Shown here: in pieces, positions 36,710 through 45,018 of the stretch
How positions within the stretch are numbered: position 1 is the first letter of the stretch
Layout: each line of letters opens with the position of its first letter
Source: an uncultured Methanomassiliicoccus sp.
Lineage (GTDB): Archaea > Thermoplasmatota > Thermoplasmata > Methanomassiliicoccales > Methanomassiliicoccaceae
Assembly: GCA_905202485.1 (NCBI GenBank)
Contig: CAJKRY010000008.1
Location: 1-64,000 of the forward strand
Length of the DNA stretch: 64,000 nt
Direction: 5' to 3'
Translations under genes and position numbers: made by a program
The notes under the pieces: generated by a model
What the model was told of the DNA's origin: nothing
What the model saw: the letters and a program-made list of their open reading frames with translations, nothing else
The model's database searches: none

Positions 36710-37081
36710 ATGAACGAAAGAGGTTTCAGCAAAAAGGATGAGACTCTTGTAAAGCTTCTCATGCGCACAGGCATGGCGAAAAATGTTGCCAAGACACTGG
36801 TATTCCTCAACAAAAAGGAAGAAACAACCTCAGTTGAGATAGAAATATCCACTGCACTAAGACAGCCAGAAGTGTCTATTGCAATGCAAGAGCTACGCCA
36901 CAAAAAGTGGGTCGTTAAGAAAGACATTAAAAAAGAAGGCAAGGGAAGACCCGTACATTCCTACAGATTGGCCATTCCATTTGAGAAGATAGTGGAAGTC
37001 ATCGAGAAGGAAGAAAGGGCAAAAATAGATGATATTGAGAGCAACATCCAGGCCCTCAAAAAAGCTACTGACACTCAGTAA
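36710..37081 (+). CDS. Winged-helix transcriptional regulator
   Basis: The product has 123 residues. MRTGMAKNVAKTLVFLNKK and VEIEISTALRQPEVSIAMQEL form the helix-turn-helix, KGRPVHSYRL the wing, and the end is a charged coiled-coil helix. This architecture is common in archaeal TrmB/ArsR-like regulators. It is convergent with rpiA, overlapping by 7 bases. Confidence 0.8.
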   Translation: MNERGFSKKDETLVKLLMRTGMAKNVAKTLVFLNKKEETTSVEIEISTALRQPEVSIAMQELRHKKWVVKKDIKKEGKGRPVHSYRLAIPFEKIVEVIEKEERAKIDDIESNIQALKKATDTQ

Positions 37082-37752
37082 GCTTTCTTCTCTAAAACCC
37101 TTGTTTCACTCTCTGTCCCTATGACCACGTGTGATGCGAGGTCAAGGAACAACCCATTTTCAACCACCCCGGGAATGGAGTTCAGTTTAAGCTCCAAACC
37201 GTGTGGATCAGAGATTCCGCTGAATTTACAATCATAGATAAAGTTGCCATTGTCTGTAACAAACGGAGAATCAGACCCTCTGAGCTGGGCAGAGCAGCCT
37301 AATTTTTCAATAGATTCCTTTGTTTTCTTGTGACTGAACTTAGTAACTTCCACAGGCAGCGAGACGCGGGTTCCCAGCTGATTAACGATTTTAGACTCAT
37401 CAACAATGATTATTTCTTTTTTAGAGTAATAAGCAACGATCTTCTCTCTCAGCAGAGCACCGCCGAGACCCTTGATTAAATCAAAGTTGGGGTCTACCTC
37501 ATCGGCACCGTCGATTGTTAAATCAATTCTGTCTACACATTCCAGCTCAGTAAGAGGGATGTTCAGAGACTTTGCCTGTTTTTCAGTTTCAATGGAAGTC
37601 GGAATACCGACCAAATCATATCCGGCTGCCACAAGCTTTCCGATCTCATCCACGGCGAATTTTGTGGTCGAACCGGTTCCGAGACCCAAAATCATTCCGT
37701 CTTTCACATATTCTACAGCCTTCTTAGCGGCCTTGATCTTCAGTTCACTCAT
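37075..37752 (-). CDS. rpiA: Ribose-5-phosphate isomerase A
   Basis: The product has 225 residues from the ATG at 37752, preceded by GGTGG. Motifs: LGTGSTTKFAVDEIG (phosphate loop, about 25), TIDGADEVDPNFDLIKGLGGALLREK (catalytic Asp and Glu, about 83-108) and IVDESKIV. It interconverts ribose-5-phosphate and ribulose-5-phosphate. The start overlaps the creatininase-family gene end by 8 bases. Confidence 0.93.
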   Translation of the reverse strand: MSELKIKAAKKAVEYVKDGMILGLGTGSTTKFAVDEIGKLVAAGYDLVGIPTSIETEKQAKSLNIPLTELECVDRIDLTIDGADEVDPNFDLIKGLGGALLREKIVAYYSKKEIIIVDESKIVNQLGTRVSLPVEVTKFSHKKTKESIEKLGCSAQLRGSDSPFVTDNGNFIYDCKFSGISDPHGLELKLNSIPGVVENGLFLDLASHVVIGTESETRVLEKKAY

Positions 37753-38455
37753 AAAAACCACCAAATGATTTCTTGATCTCTTCAACCAGCCTGTTGACTA
37801 CAAACTCATTAATCTGCTCGCCGAGTTCCTTTGTAGCGTCTTGCGCATCACCAACGTAGCCTTTTGGCATGCATCTCTCCGGATCAGACACAATAAGGTA
37901 GCCGCAGCTGACGTAATCTCCGCGGCAGGGTGCATTTCTTGCCAAGTCAGGACAGATATGCATAACTCGTGAAGTCTCAACCTTTCCACCGTGTCCATCC
38001 CCTCTCTGATCAATGGGAAACTCGTCCACCAGATCATAGTCGGACAGCAGCATGATTTTTACGTCCCTCTTTTCAGCGACTTCTGCGCAGCCCTGCCTTA
38101 AAGCATTAAGGTGTGAGGAACCGGCATGACCGCTGATAATTACAATTTTGTCAGCACCGTTGTCAATCAGAGAATTAAGGACGTCGATGGCAAGATGCAT
38201 CGTCGTAAGAAATGAAATGGAAATTGTCCCCGGCATGTTTTTTGTAGAAGAATGATGCGCATACCTGATCGAGGGAGCAACAAGACCGTCGATCAATTCT
38301 GCAACTTTATCAGCAACATATTCAGGCTGGACAGAGTCTGTACACAGAGGCAGATGTCCTCCGTGGGCCTCGGTTGCTCCGATAGGCAGAAGAATTACCG
38401 GCTTCTTAGTCATTGCTTCCTTGAACTGGACAGAAGATAAGGAGTCTAAACGCAT
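37745..38455 (-). CDS. Creatininase-family amidohydrolase
   Basis: The product has 236 residues from the ATG at 38455. LLPIGATEAHGGHLPLCTD (about 22-40) carries the metal ligands Glu, His and Asp; SGHAGSSHLNALRQG (about 113) and GDGHGGKVETS (about 160) complete the site. Archaeal members include the 2-amino-5-formylamino-ribosylaminopyrimidinone formamide hydrolase (ArfB) of F420 and riboflavin synthesis. Assignment to ArfB is possible but not proven here. It lies five bases after a small zinc-ribbon gene. Confidence 0.82.
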   Translation of the reverse strand: MRLDSLSSVQFKEAMTKKPVILLPIGATEAHGGHLPLCTDSVQPEYVADKVAELIDGLVAPSIRYAHHSSTKNMPGTISISFLTTMHLAIDVLNSLIDNGADKIVIISGHAGSSHLNALRQGCAEVAEKRDVKIMLLSDYDLVDEFPIDQRGDGHGGKVETSRVMHICPDLARNAPCRGDYVSCGYLIVSDPERCMPKGYVGDAQDATKELGEQINEFVVNRLVEEIKKSFGGFYE

Positions 38456-38459
38456 AAGA

Positions 38460-38609
38460 TCACTTTTTCCGGACTTCGATGAGTTTTGTACCGCAGACCG
38501 GACATACTCCTTTCTCAAGAGCATCAAGACCAAATTTTTCCTTGAGCTCTTTATTTTTAGTTTCGAGCTGGTCATTGTCTAAATTCCGGTTACATTGAGG
38601 GCAATACAC
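38460..38609 (-). CDS. Small zinc-ribbon protein
   Basis: A 49-residue product from GTG 38609: VYCPQCNRNL near the start and GVCPVCGTKLIEV near the end give two CxxC knuckles joined by a charged helix. It ends five bases before the creatininase-family start, so the two are likely co-transcribed. Function unknown; many archaeal operons hold such ribbons. Confidence 0.6.
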   Translation of the reverse strand: MYCPQCNRNLDNDQLETKNKELKEKFGLDALEKGVCPVCGTKLIEVRKK

Positions 38610-38699
38610 ACGTCAAGAACATCAATTCTCAAATATAACTCTATTCAAAACCCCCAACCGCTTCGCAAGTATCATATTACAATGGAAGGATAGCACAAC

Positions 38700-39383
38700 G
38701 TGAATTTAGCAGCTCTCTATTCCGGCGGAAAAGACTCAACCTTTGCAGCATATCTGATGGAGCAGCAGGGGCATGGAGTAGAATTTTTAGTCAGTGTAGT
38801 GCCGGACAACATATATTCGTGGATGTTTCACACCCCCAATCTTAATCTGATTCCGGCTATGGCAGAAGCAATGAACAAAAAGTATGTCAGCGTGGAAAGC
38901 CGCGGAGAAGAAAAAGAAGAGCTAGCGGCGCTGAAGTCTGTTTTAGAAAATTTAGAAGTTGACGGTATAATCACGGGAGCTATCGCTTCAGACTATCAAT
39001 GGGACAGGATCAACCATATCTGCGAAGACCTCGGCCTGAGAGTGTTTTCACCGCTGTGGAGAAAGGATCCGCTGATCCTCATGGAAAATATGATTGAAAG
39101 CGGAATCAAAGCTGTCATAGCTACCGTAGCAGCAGAAGGATTGAATGAAAAATGGCTCGGTAGAGAACTGAACTCCCAGACCCTGGAAGATTTGAAGGTT
39201 CTTAATGAAAAATACAAAGTCAGCGTATCAGGAGAAGGGGGAGAGTATGAATCGCTGACGCTGGACTCTCCGCTTCATAAAAAATCACTGGAAATAATGT
39301 CATTTGAAGTAATCGAATCAAGAGACAATTCAAGAATGCATGTAAAGGAAGCAGCGCTCAGAGACAAGACTCCCTCATCCTGA
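38700..39383 (+). CDS. dph6: Diphthamide synthesis ATP-dependent ligase (Dph6/MJ0570-like)
   Basis: A 227-residue N-type ATP pyrophosphatase. AALYSGGKDSTFAAYLM (about 4-20) is the PP-loop; GITGAIASDYQWDRIN (about 92) and VSGEGGEYESLTLDSPL (about 177-193) are family hallmarks. It amidates diphthine on elongation factor 2. The start is GTG. It overlaps the convergent peroxiredoxin gene by nine bases. Confidence 0.9.
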   Translation: MNLAALYSGGKDSTFAAYLMEQQGHGVEFLVSVVPDNIYSWMFHTPNLNLIPAMAEAMNKKYVSVESRGEEKEELAALKSVLENLEVDGIITGAIASDYQWDRINHICEDLGLRVFSPLWRKDPLILMENMIESGIKAVIATVAAEGLNEKWLGRELNSQTLEDLKVLNEKYKVSVSGEGGEYESLTLDSPLHKKSLEIMSFEVIESRDNSRMHVKEAALRDKTPSS

Positions 39384-39854
39384 TATATCCTTGCAGACGC
39401 TGAGAATTTCATCGTAGTCGGGTTCCAAAGCAGGGTTGTCGGTTACCCATTTGTAAATAAGTACTCCCTCTTTGTTTATAATAAACACAGCTCTTTTCGA
39501 TCTTCCTTCCAGGTAGCCGATGTCTCCCTCCAGCACGCCGTAGAGATCTGTTACTGCGGCATCAAAATCAGCCAGCAGAGGAAAAGGAATCATAATTCTT
39601 GTTTTCCATCCTACATGAGTGAAAGTACTGTTGGTGGAAATTCCTAAAATCTGTACACCAAGCTCTTTCAGCTGAGGATACATTTCACTGAGCTTCATGA
39701 ATTCAACGGTGCACATCATGCCGAAGTCAGACTGATAAAAAGCAAGAATCGTGACGTGTGAAGCGTAAACGTCGCTGAGCCGGATCATAGCCGTACTGGC
39801 CTCGGGAAGCTCAAAATCAGGTACCAGCTCTCCAACTTCAATAGTCTTCGACAT
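39375..39854 (-). CDS. Peroxiredoxin of the AhpC/TSA-BCP type with unusual active-site loop
   Basis: The product has 159 residues with a thioredoxin fold: LVPDFELPEA, ILAFYQSDFGMMCTVE (about 32-47), and VFIINKEGVLIYKWVTD. The peroxidatic Cys is in place (about residue 45), but the normal Pro and Thr of the PxxxTxxC loop are Gln and Gly here. A small thioredoxin-like resolving Cys lies near the end (SVCKDIS). It probably reduces peroxides or a related substrate; loss of the Thr would be expected to lower activity, so another reaction is possible. Confidence 0.8.
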   Translation of the reverse strand: MSKTIEVGELVPDFELPEASTAMIRLSDVYASHVTILAFYQSDFGMMCTVEFMKLSEMYPQLKELGVQILGISTNSTFTHVGWKTRIMIPFPLLADFDAAVTDLYGVLEGDIGYLEGRSKRAVFIINKEGVLIYKWVTDNPALEPDYDEILSVCKDISG

Positions 39855-39891
39855 GCATGATACATAGATCTAGAAGTATTTCTAGATCATT

Positions 39892-39905
39892 AAAAAATAA
39901 AAAAA
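39892..39905 (-). terminator. T-run ending the structured RNA
   Basis: Read on the minus strand, the closing GGAGG/CCTCC helix is followed after three bases by TTTTTTTATTTTTT, a typical archaeal termination signal. Confidence 0.55.
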
Positions 39906-39908
39906 CAT

Positions 39909-39987
39909 GGAGGCGTTTGAGAAAGACGGGCATCAATCTCAAACCGCGGGATGACACAAGCTTGTGAGATCGTACCTCACAACCTCC
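39909..39987 (-). ncRNA. Candidate 79-nt structured RNA, three-way junction
   Basis: On the minus strand GGAGG (39987-39983) closes with CCTCC (39913-39909). Inside are two strong hairpins: TTGTGAG/CTCACAA with loop GTACGAT, and GTTTGAGA/TCTCAAAC with a 14-base loop, separated by an unpaired CTTGTGTCATCCCGCG-like linker. A TATA box lies 26 bases upstream and a T-run follows. There is no coding capacity of note. It is not a tRNA (no T arm or acceptor plan), 5S, SRP or RNase P RNA. It could be a free small RNA or a leader of the peroxiredoxin gene starting 55 bases further on, though the T-run argues for a free RNA. Confidence 0.55.
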
Positions 39988-40009
39988 ATATCATAATCAC
40001 ACGCTTCGG

Positions 40010-40017
40010 TATATAAC
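40010..40017 (-). promoter_or_regulatory. TATA box of the structured RNA
   Basis: GTTATATA on the minus strand, with upstream CCCCAAATCG, centred 26 bases before the first base of the GGAGG helix. Confidence 0.55.
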
Positions 40018-40049
40018 CGATTTGGGGAGGGGTCGGTGAAAGTACCTCC

Positions 40050-41708
40050 TTATTTTTTCTTAATTTTGTGACGCACTTTTACAGCCTCTCCGCGCCTGCT
40101 ATCAGCCATTTCTGAGCCGGACATCAGAGACACGCCAGCACCTGCTAATTCACCGTTTCTTCTGATGACGACTTCATCTCCGGGGCGGATACGCTCGTCT
40201 GCAGAGACAATTCCCACAGAAAAGAGGCTGCCAGTAAGGTCAAAATCACCAATTTCGATCACATTGAGATTTAATTGTGAAAGTACCTCCGCCCCCTCAA
40301 GGGTCAAAGATACCATTCCGCGCTCGGGAGTGAGCATTCCGAGCTGGACGCCGTCCCTCATGATTTTGAGGTAGGGGTACTTTCCCACAACAGAAGCGTT
40401 GTCCAGCATCGCCGCGCCTTCTTTTCCGAACTGATATCTGCACATCGAACGCATCATCTCAATACGATCCACGGCCCGCGGCACTTTCTCCGCCTTTGAA
40501 CATTCTTCCACCAGAACTTCCCGCAGCTTAGAAAGGGCTTCCGGCGAAGTGGCAGAATTGCCTTCAGAAGTGTCTATGCAATCCACGACCTCCTGGACAA
40601 ACTCGCTTTCAGATCCAAGGTTGCAGATGATCTTTTCAAAGCCGAATGAGGCGACGTGTTTGACCAGCTTCTGAATCATGTCAACTTCCTCAAGATCCCA
40701 GTTGCCTGTGACCGGAATATCATACTGGGAAGCGGGATAGAACATCTCATACTCTCTGGGAACTGTTCCCAATGGAGATGTAATTATAAGCTCCTGAATG
40801 ACACAAGAGTTGGGAACGGAAAGCAGAACTTCCTCAAACAGCCTGTGGCTCTTTGAAGTGTAGTAAGGCTTCTTGGCAGAGCAGGGAATCATCAGGAGAA
40901 CCTTCTTGTGTTTCGGCGGCTCCCATCTTTCCATCACTCTTTCCCTGAATCTTCTGACATCCGGCCTCATGAGGGAAGATTTGGAGTTGCAGCAGAAGTT
41001 CGGTCCGGTGACTGAAGTAAAACGCTCCTGAAAGGAGTAGTACTCTAAATCAAAAAGCCTTAGGGCGGCAACAGCCCAGGCGGAAGCGTTGACTCTTGTT
41101 TCCACAAGCTCTCTCAGCCTGCCGAGGCCGATCATATGCCTGACGAGAGCGAGCTCATTGGAAACTTCGGTCATATTCCGCTCAAGAAGAGACTCCTGAG
41201 ATATTCCTAAGTCTGAAGCTTTGTAAGTTCCAGAGGGCAGAGTAGTGAAGTCTTTTGCCGTTTCATAAAGCACCCTGGAATTATCAAAGAGGTCTATCCC
41301 GCAGTATGCTAAAAGAGCAAGATTAGCAGGCTCCATCAGACCAGGGGCGAAAATGAGCTTGTTGTAGCCGATTTTGGACCTTAATGCCGCAATGGAATCA
41401 ACAAAGGCCCTGGCATCCCTTTTCAGTTCAAAGGAGTTATCAAGGATGGCAACATCTTCATCCAAAACAGGTTCGTTCTGAGACTTCCTGTCAAAGGGTG
41501 TGTGGATATCGCCGCTGAATCTGGAAAGCTGAAGACCGTTGTTGAAAATCATCAGGCCTTCGTTCCACAATTCTTTGAGATCAGCAGCCGGAGGGGCGGG
41601 AAAGCTGGCAGTATCTGAATATACAATATTTGGAAATTTAATGACTGTCTGTTCCGTCATCCATTTTCCTGCACGCGCTAAACCACTACGGTCAGTGACC
41701 TCGATCAT
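40050..41708 (-). CDS. arcS: Archaeosine synthase alpha subunit ArcS
   Basis: The product has 552 residues. The N-terminal two thirds resemble tRNA-guanine transglycosylase; LLMIPCSAKKPYYTSKSHRLF (about 271, read in part) is the ArcS signature that replaces the TGT active site. The last 80 residues are a PUA domain (RIRPGDEVVIRRNGELAGAG). ArcS turns preQ0 at tRNA position 15 into archaeosine. It is divergent from pyrB. Confidence 0.92.
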   Translation of the reverse strand: MIEVTDRSGLARAGKWMTEQTVIKFPNIVYSDTASFPAPPAADLKELWNEGLMIFNNGLQLSRFSGDIHTPFDRKSQNEPVLDEDVAILDNSFELKRDARAFVDSIAALRSKIGYNKLIFAPGLMEPANLALLAYCGIDLFDNSRVLYETAKDFTTLPSGTYKASDLGISQESLLERNMTEVSNELALVRHMIGLGRLRELVETRVNASAWAVAALRLFDLEYYSFQERFTSVTGPNFCCNSKSSLMRPDVRRFRERVMERWEPPKHKKVLLMIPCSAKKPYYTSKSHRLFEEVLLSVPNSCVIQELIITSPLGTVPREYEMFYPASQYDIPVTGNWDLEEVDMIQKLVKHVASFGFEKIICNLGSESEFVQEVVDCIDTSEGNSATSPEALSKLREVLVEECSKAEKVPRAVDRIEMMRSMCRYQFGKEGAAMLDNASVVGKYPYLKIMRDGVQLGMLTPERGMVSLTLEGAEVLSQLNLNVIEIGDFDLTGSLFSVGIVSADERIRPGDEVVIRRNGELAGAGVSLMSGSEMADSRRGEAVKVRHKIKKK

Positions 41709-41793
41709 GCCGAGATTATAGGATTCTAAACTTAAAACAATGCCACAGGGAGAATATATGCGAGAGCTTAATAGGGAGGGAGAATATTCTCAG

Positions 41794-42732
41794 ATGACCA
41801 GCATGAGCTTCAAAGGTATGGACATAATTTCTATTTCTGACCTCACGAAAGATCAGATAGAGGAAATACTGAATCTGGCTAACAAGATGATTCCATATGC
41901 CAAAGGGGAAAAGACCACCAAGGCATTAGAAGGGAGAATTCTAGCAAATCTCTTCTTTGAACCTTCCACGAGGACTAGGATCTCATTTGAGAGCGCCATG
42001 ATCAGGCTCGGAGGAAGCAACATCGGGATAACCGACCAGCAGAACTCATCCGTAGCCAAGGGAGAAACTCTCGCCGACACAATTCGTACAGTGGAATGCT
42101 ATGCTGATGCGATAGTGCTGAGACATCCCAAAGAAGGAGCTGCAAGACTTGCCGCTAAATTCTCTGAAAAACCAGTCATCAACTGCGGAGACGGCCCCGG
42201 CCAGCATCCGACTCAGACATTGGTGGATCTTTTTACAATGAGAAGAGAGCAGGGAAGCATGAAAGACAAGAATGTAGTGCTTGTCGGCGATTTGAAGTAC
42301 GGCCGCACTGTGCATTCTCTCGTCGAAGCTTTAGCCCTTTTCGGAGCTAACTTAACGTTCGTAGCGCCGGACATCCTGCAGATACCTCAGGAAAGCGTCA
42401 AGCTTCTGGAAAAGGCAGGGATCTCAATCAATCTGGAAAGCAGCCTGGAAAATGCCATCGCTGATGCAGATGTCCTTTATGTCACAAGAATACAGAAAGA
42501 AAGATTTCCGGATCAAAGCGAGTATGAGAAAGTTGCTGGCAGCTACAAAGTGGACAACGCCGTGCTGAGAGAGGCCAAGAAGAGTCTGACGATCATGCAC
42601 CCGCTACCGAGAGTTGACGAAATCGCGCCGGAAGTTGATTACACTGAGAATGCCAAATATTTCAAGCAGACTTTTAATGCCGTTCCTATCAGGATGGCTA
42701 TTCTTTCACTGATCATAGGAGGGCAAATATGA
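41794..42732 (+). CDS. pyrB: Aspartate carbamoyltransferase catalytic chain
   Basis: The product is about 312 residues; the ATG at 41794 follows GGGAGGG, and the ATG at 41803 is also possible. FFEPSTRTRISFESAM is the carbamoyl phosphate loop, HPGQHPTQ-like DGPGQHPTQTLVD the His region and MHPLPRVDEI the aspartate loop. It makes carbamoyl aspartate in pyrimidine synthesis. Its stop overlaps pyrI by four bases. Confidence 0.94.
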   Translation: MTSMSFKGMDIISISDLTKDQIEEILNLANKMIPYAKGEKTTKALEGRILANLFFEPSTRTRISFESAMIRLGGSNIGITDQQNSSVAKGETLADTIRTVECYADAIVLRHPKEGAARLAAKFSEKPVINCGDGPGQHPTQTLVDLFTMRREQGSMKDKNVVLVGDLKYGRTVHSLVEALALFGANLTFVAPDILQIPQESVKLLEKAGISINLESSLENAIADADVLYVTRIQKERFPDQSEYEKVAGSYKVDNAVLREAKKSLTIMHPLPRVDEIAPEVDYTENAKYFKQTFNAVPIRMAILSLIIGGQI

Positions 42733-43184
42733 GAGACTTCAGAGTGACTCCGATCCGTAATGGTACAGTTATCGATCACATCGAGTGCGGACAGGCACTG
42801 AAAGTGCTGCACATCATGGGCGTGGGAGAAGTCAGATCCACCATATCTGTTCTGATGCATGTCCCTTCCAAAGACGGCGGATGGAAAGACGTCGTCAAGG
42901 TGGAAGACCGCGAACTTGATCCCAGAGAAGTTGACAAGATATCATTGCTGGCACCGAATGCCACCATCAATATCATAAGAGATTTCAATGTGGCTGAAAA
43001 GTACAAGGTGAAAATGCCGGAAGTCGTAAAGGGCATTGTAAAATGCGACAATCCCAACTGCATCACAAATGTTCAGAGGGAGCCTGTAGATACAGAATTC
43101 ATCGTTGAATCCAAGTCTCCGGTCGTATTGAGATGCCTATATTGCGACCGCATCCAGGGAGACTTCACGGAGCGCTTAATCTGA
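42729..43184 (+). CDS. pyrI: Aspartate carbamoyltransferase regulatory chain
   Basis: The product has 151 residues. NGTVIDHIECGQALKVL (about 11-27) is the allosteric nucleotide domain; CDNPNCITN and CLYCDRI are the four zinc cysteines that dock to PyrB. It gives feedback control by CTP and ATP. The stop overlaps the next start (ATGA). Confidence 0.94.
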   Translation: MRDFRVTPIRNGTVIDHIECGQALKVLHIMGVGEVRSTISVLMHVPSKDGGWKDVVKVEDRELDPREVDKISLLAPNATINIIRDFNVAEKYKVKMPEVVKGIVKCDNPNCITNVQREPVDTEFIVESKSPVVLRCLYCDRIQGDFTERLI

Positions 43185-43717
43185 TGGGCTCGAAAGTTTA
43201 CGTTGTAACTGGAATGCCGGGAGCTGGCAAAGAAGAGTTTGCCCAGACGGCAGTCGGCATCGGCTACTCTCTGATCAGAATGGGAGATGTCGTACGCGAA
43301 GAGGCCGCCAAGCAGGGAATAGAAATGGATGATCGCGGAGTCGGAGGCTTTGCCTCTGACGAGCGGCAGAAATACGGTGCAGATGTCTGGGCCAAGCGCT
43401 GCCTGCAGCGCATTGAAAGCAATTCAGTCATTGACGGCTGCCGCAGCCTTGCTGAAATGAAACTATTCAAAGAAAAGTTCGGAAACGACTCGATACTGGT
43501 AGCAGTTGAAGCTCCTGCTGAGACGAGATTCGAAAGGCTGCAGAAGCGCGGCAGATCTGATGCTCCTAAAACATTTGAAGAGTTTAATGAAAGGGATCTG
43601 CGTGAGATAGGCTGGGGTCTGGCAGACTTGATAAAATCTGCAGATCTGACCATAATCAACGATAGTTCCCTAGAGGATTTTCACGAGAAAGTCAGAAAGG
43701 AAATCAGCCATGATTAA
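43184..43717 (+). CDS. Nucleotide kinase-like P-loop protein (UPF0200 type)
   Basis: The product has 177 residues. VVTGMPGAGKEEFAQ (about 7-21) is a Walker A of the dephospho-CoA/nucleoside monophosphate kinase group, followed by RMGDVVREEA; RFERLQKRGRSDAP is the lid. Archaeal proteins of this group are uncharacterised. Start ATG 43184 overlaps the pyrI stop; the stop overlaps the next gene by 8 bases. A nucleotide role fits the pyr operon. Confidence 0.82.
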   Translation: MGSKVYVVTGMPGAGKEEFAQTAVGIGYSLIRMGDVVREEAAKQGIEMDDRGVGGFASDERQKYGADVWAKRCLQRIESNSVIDGCRSLAEMKLFKEKFGNDSILVAVEAPAETRFERLQKRGRSDAPKTFEEFNERDLREIGWGLADLIKSADLTIINDSSLEDFHEKVRKEISHD

Positions 43718-43976
43718 GTACAAAGTTGTCCAGCTCTGCCAACAGGATGCACTTTCTATAATTCCGATCGAGAGAATTGCAATCGAGATGGATAAAACGG
43801 CTGGATGTCTGATTGAAAAGGGATTTTCAGCTGATAATCAGGGAGTTATGGTCACTGCCTCAAAGGACAAGATCGCAGTCTCCATTTACAAAAACGGCAG
43901 GATTCTGGTAAGCGGCACAACCTCAAAAGAAACGGCGGAAGAAATAGCCCAAGATGTCTACTCTCTTCAGGAATAG
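43710..43976 (+). CDS. Small protein resembling half a TBP-like fold
   Basis: The product has 88 residues. VMVTASKDKIAVSIYKNGRILVSGTTSKETAEEIA looks like the strand-strand-helix end of a TATA-binding-protein repeat, which has a similar SGKLVVTGAKS pattern. It is last in the pyrB operon. Similar small genes accompany the UPF0200 kinase in archaea, but the role is unknown. Confidence 0.7.
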   Translation: MIKYKVVQLCQQDALSIIPIERIAIEMDKTAGCLIEKGFSADNQGVMVTASKDKIAVSIYKNGRILVSGTTSKETAEEIAQDVYSLQE

Positions 43977-44049
43977 ACATAACTTTTACGCTTCCAAGGA
44001 ATAGAAACTATCACGGCCTAGCTTTATATCATAGAGTAGATTCGGTAGC

Positions 44050-44775
44050 GTGATCACACTAACAAGCCTACTTGTGGTCCTGGTATTATGTATTGTGCTT
44101 TCAGCACTCTCGTTTTATTTTGGACTTCTAACCAAAAGTGGATCAATAGCCTCATTTTTTGTGGGACTGGCTATAGGCGTCTTAGGCGCCCCCAGCTGGT
44201 TAGTTTTACTCATATTATTTGCACTGCTGGGCTTCATAGTCACTAAATTCAGGATGGGCTTGAAACAGGAGCTCGGAGTTCAGGAAGGAAAGAAAGGAGA
44301 GAGAACATACAAAAATGTCATCGCCAACAGCTTAGTGCCTTTGCTGGCAGCTATCGGCGCCTTTGTTCTCGGAGAAGAATACTACACCCTAATGGCAGTA
44401 GCTTACATTGCCTCAATTTCCGTGGCAGCCGCAGACACCGTAGCAAGCGAAGTGGGAAGCCTGTCCCCTAAGGTATATATGATCACCACCGGCAAGAAGG
44501 TCAAAGCCGGCATAGACGGAGGGATTTCTCTTGAAGGAACCATTGCCTGCATAGCAGGAGGCATCGTCGCCGCATATATGGGCTGCTCCCTCATCCTCTC
44601 AGAGCTGTGGGGAACCACATTTATAATCCTCGGTGTGATCGGAATCATCGGCTGCATGATCGACAGCCTTATCGGAGCTACGCTGGAAAGGCGGGGCATA
44701 GTCGGAAAGCTTGGAACTAATGTACTTTCAATGGCCTGCGGAGCAGTAATTGCACTGGCGATATGGGCATTCTAA
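44050..44775 (+). CDS. DUF92-family membrane protein
   Basis: The 241-residue product starts at GTG, with about six membrane helices. The conserved family segment is TKFRMGLKQELGVQEGKKGERTYKNVIAN (about 65-93, read in part), and SVAAADTVASEVGSLS and GGISLEGT follow. DUF92 proteins are distant relatives of phytol kinase-type CTP-dependent enzymes. The mevalonate-pathway genes just downstream make a polyprenol role conceivable, without proof. Confidence 0.82.
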   Translation: MITLTSLLVVLVLCIVLSALSFYFGLLTKSGSIASFFVGLAIGVLGAPSWLVLLILFALLGFIVTKFRMGLKQELGVQEGKKGERTYKNVIANSLVPLLAAIGAFVLGEEYYTLMAVAYIASISVAAADTVASEVGSLSPKVYMITTGKKVKAGIDGGISLEGTIACIAGGIVAAYMGCSLILSELWGTTFIILGVIGIIGCMIDSLIGATLERRGIVGKLGTNVLSMACGAVIALAIWAF

Positions 44776-44784
44776 TCAGAAAGG

Positions 44785-44793
44785 TATAAATAC
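44785..44793 (+). promoter_or_regulatory. TATA box of the 5S rRNA gene
   Basis: TATAAATAC preceded by AAAGG lies about 30 bases before the 5S sequence. Confidence 0.65.
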
Positions 44794-44817
44794 AAAGTCG
44801 TCATCGTCTATTTTGGT

Positions 44818-44938
44818 ATGACGGCCAGAGCGGCGGGGATACACCCGGTCCCATCTGAACCCGGAAGTTAAGCCCGCCTGCGTTTCATGTTGTACTGCGG
44901 TGCGCGAGCCCGCGGGAACCATGAGACGCTGTCAGCCA
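44818..44938 (+). rRNA. rrf: 5S ribosomal RNA, unlinked
   Basis: TGACGGC near the start pairs with GCTGTCA near the end; the inner CCCATCTGAACCCGGAAGTTAAGC is the universal loop B/C region (read in part) and GCGGGAACC the 3' helix. It has its own TATA box and a T-run after CCACT. No 16S, 23S or other RNA gene lies nearby, as in Thermoplasmata. Confidence 0.95.
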
Positions 44939-45018
44939 CTTTTTTTACACATTATTTTTAGAGGCTAAGCCATCCTGAACATTTAATATCGTGAACGTCA
45001 TGCGTGATTTTGTTTCAG

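Noticed and set aside
39909..39987. tRNA or known riboswitch
   Set aside because: No T arm, CCA or acceptor plan, and none of the conserved TPP, cobalamin, fluoride or SAM core sequences is visible.
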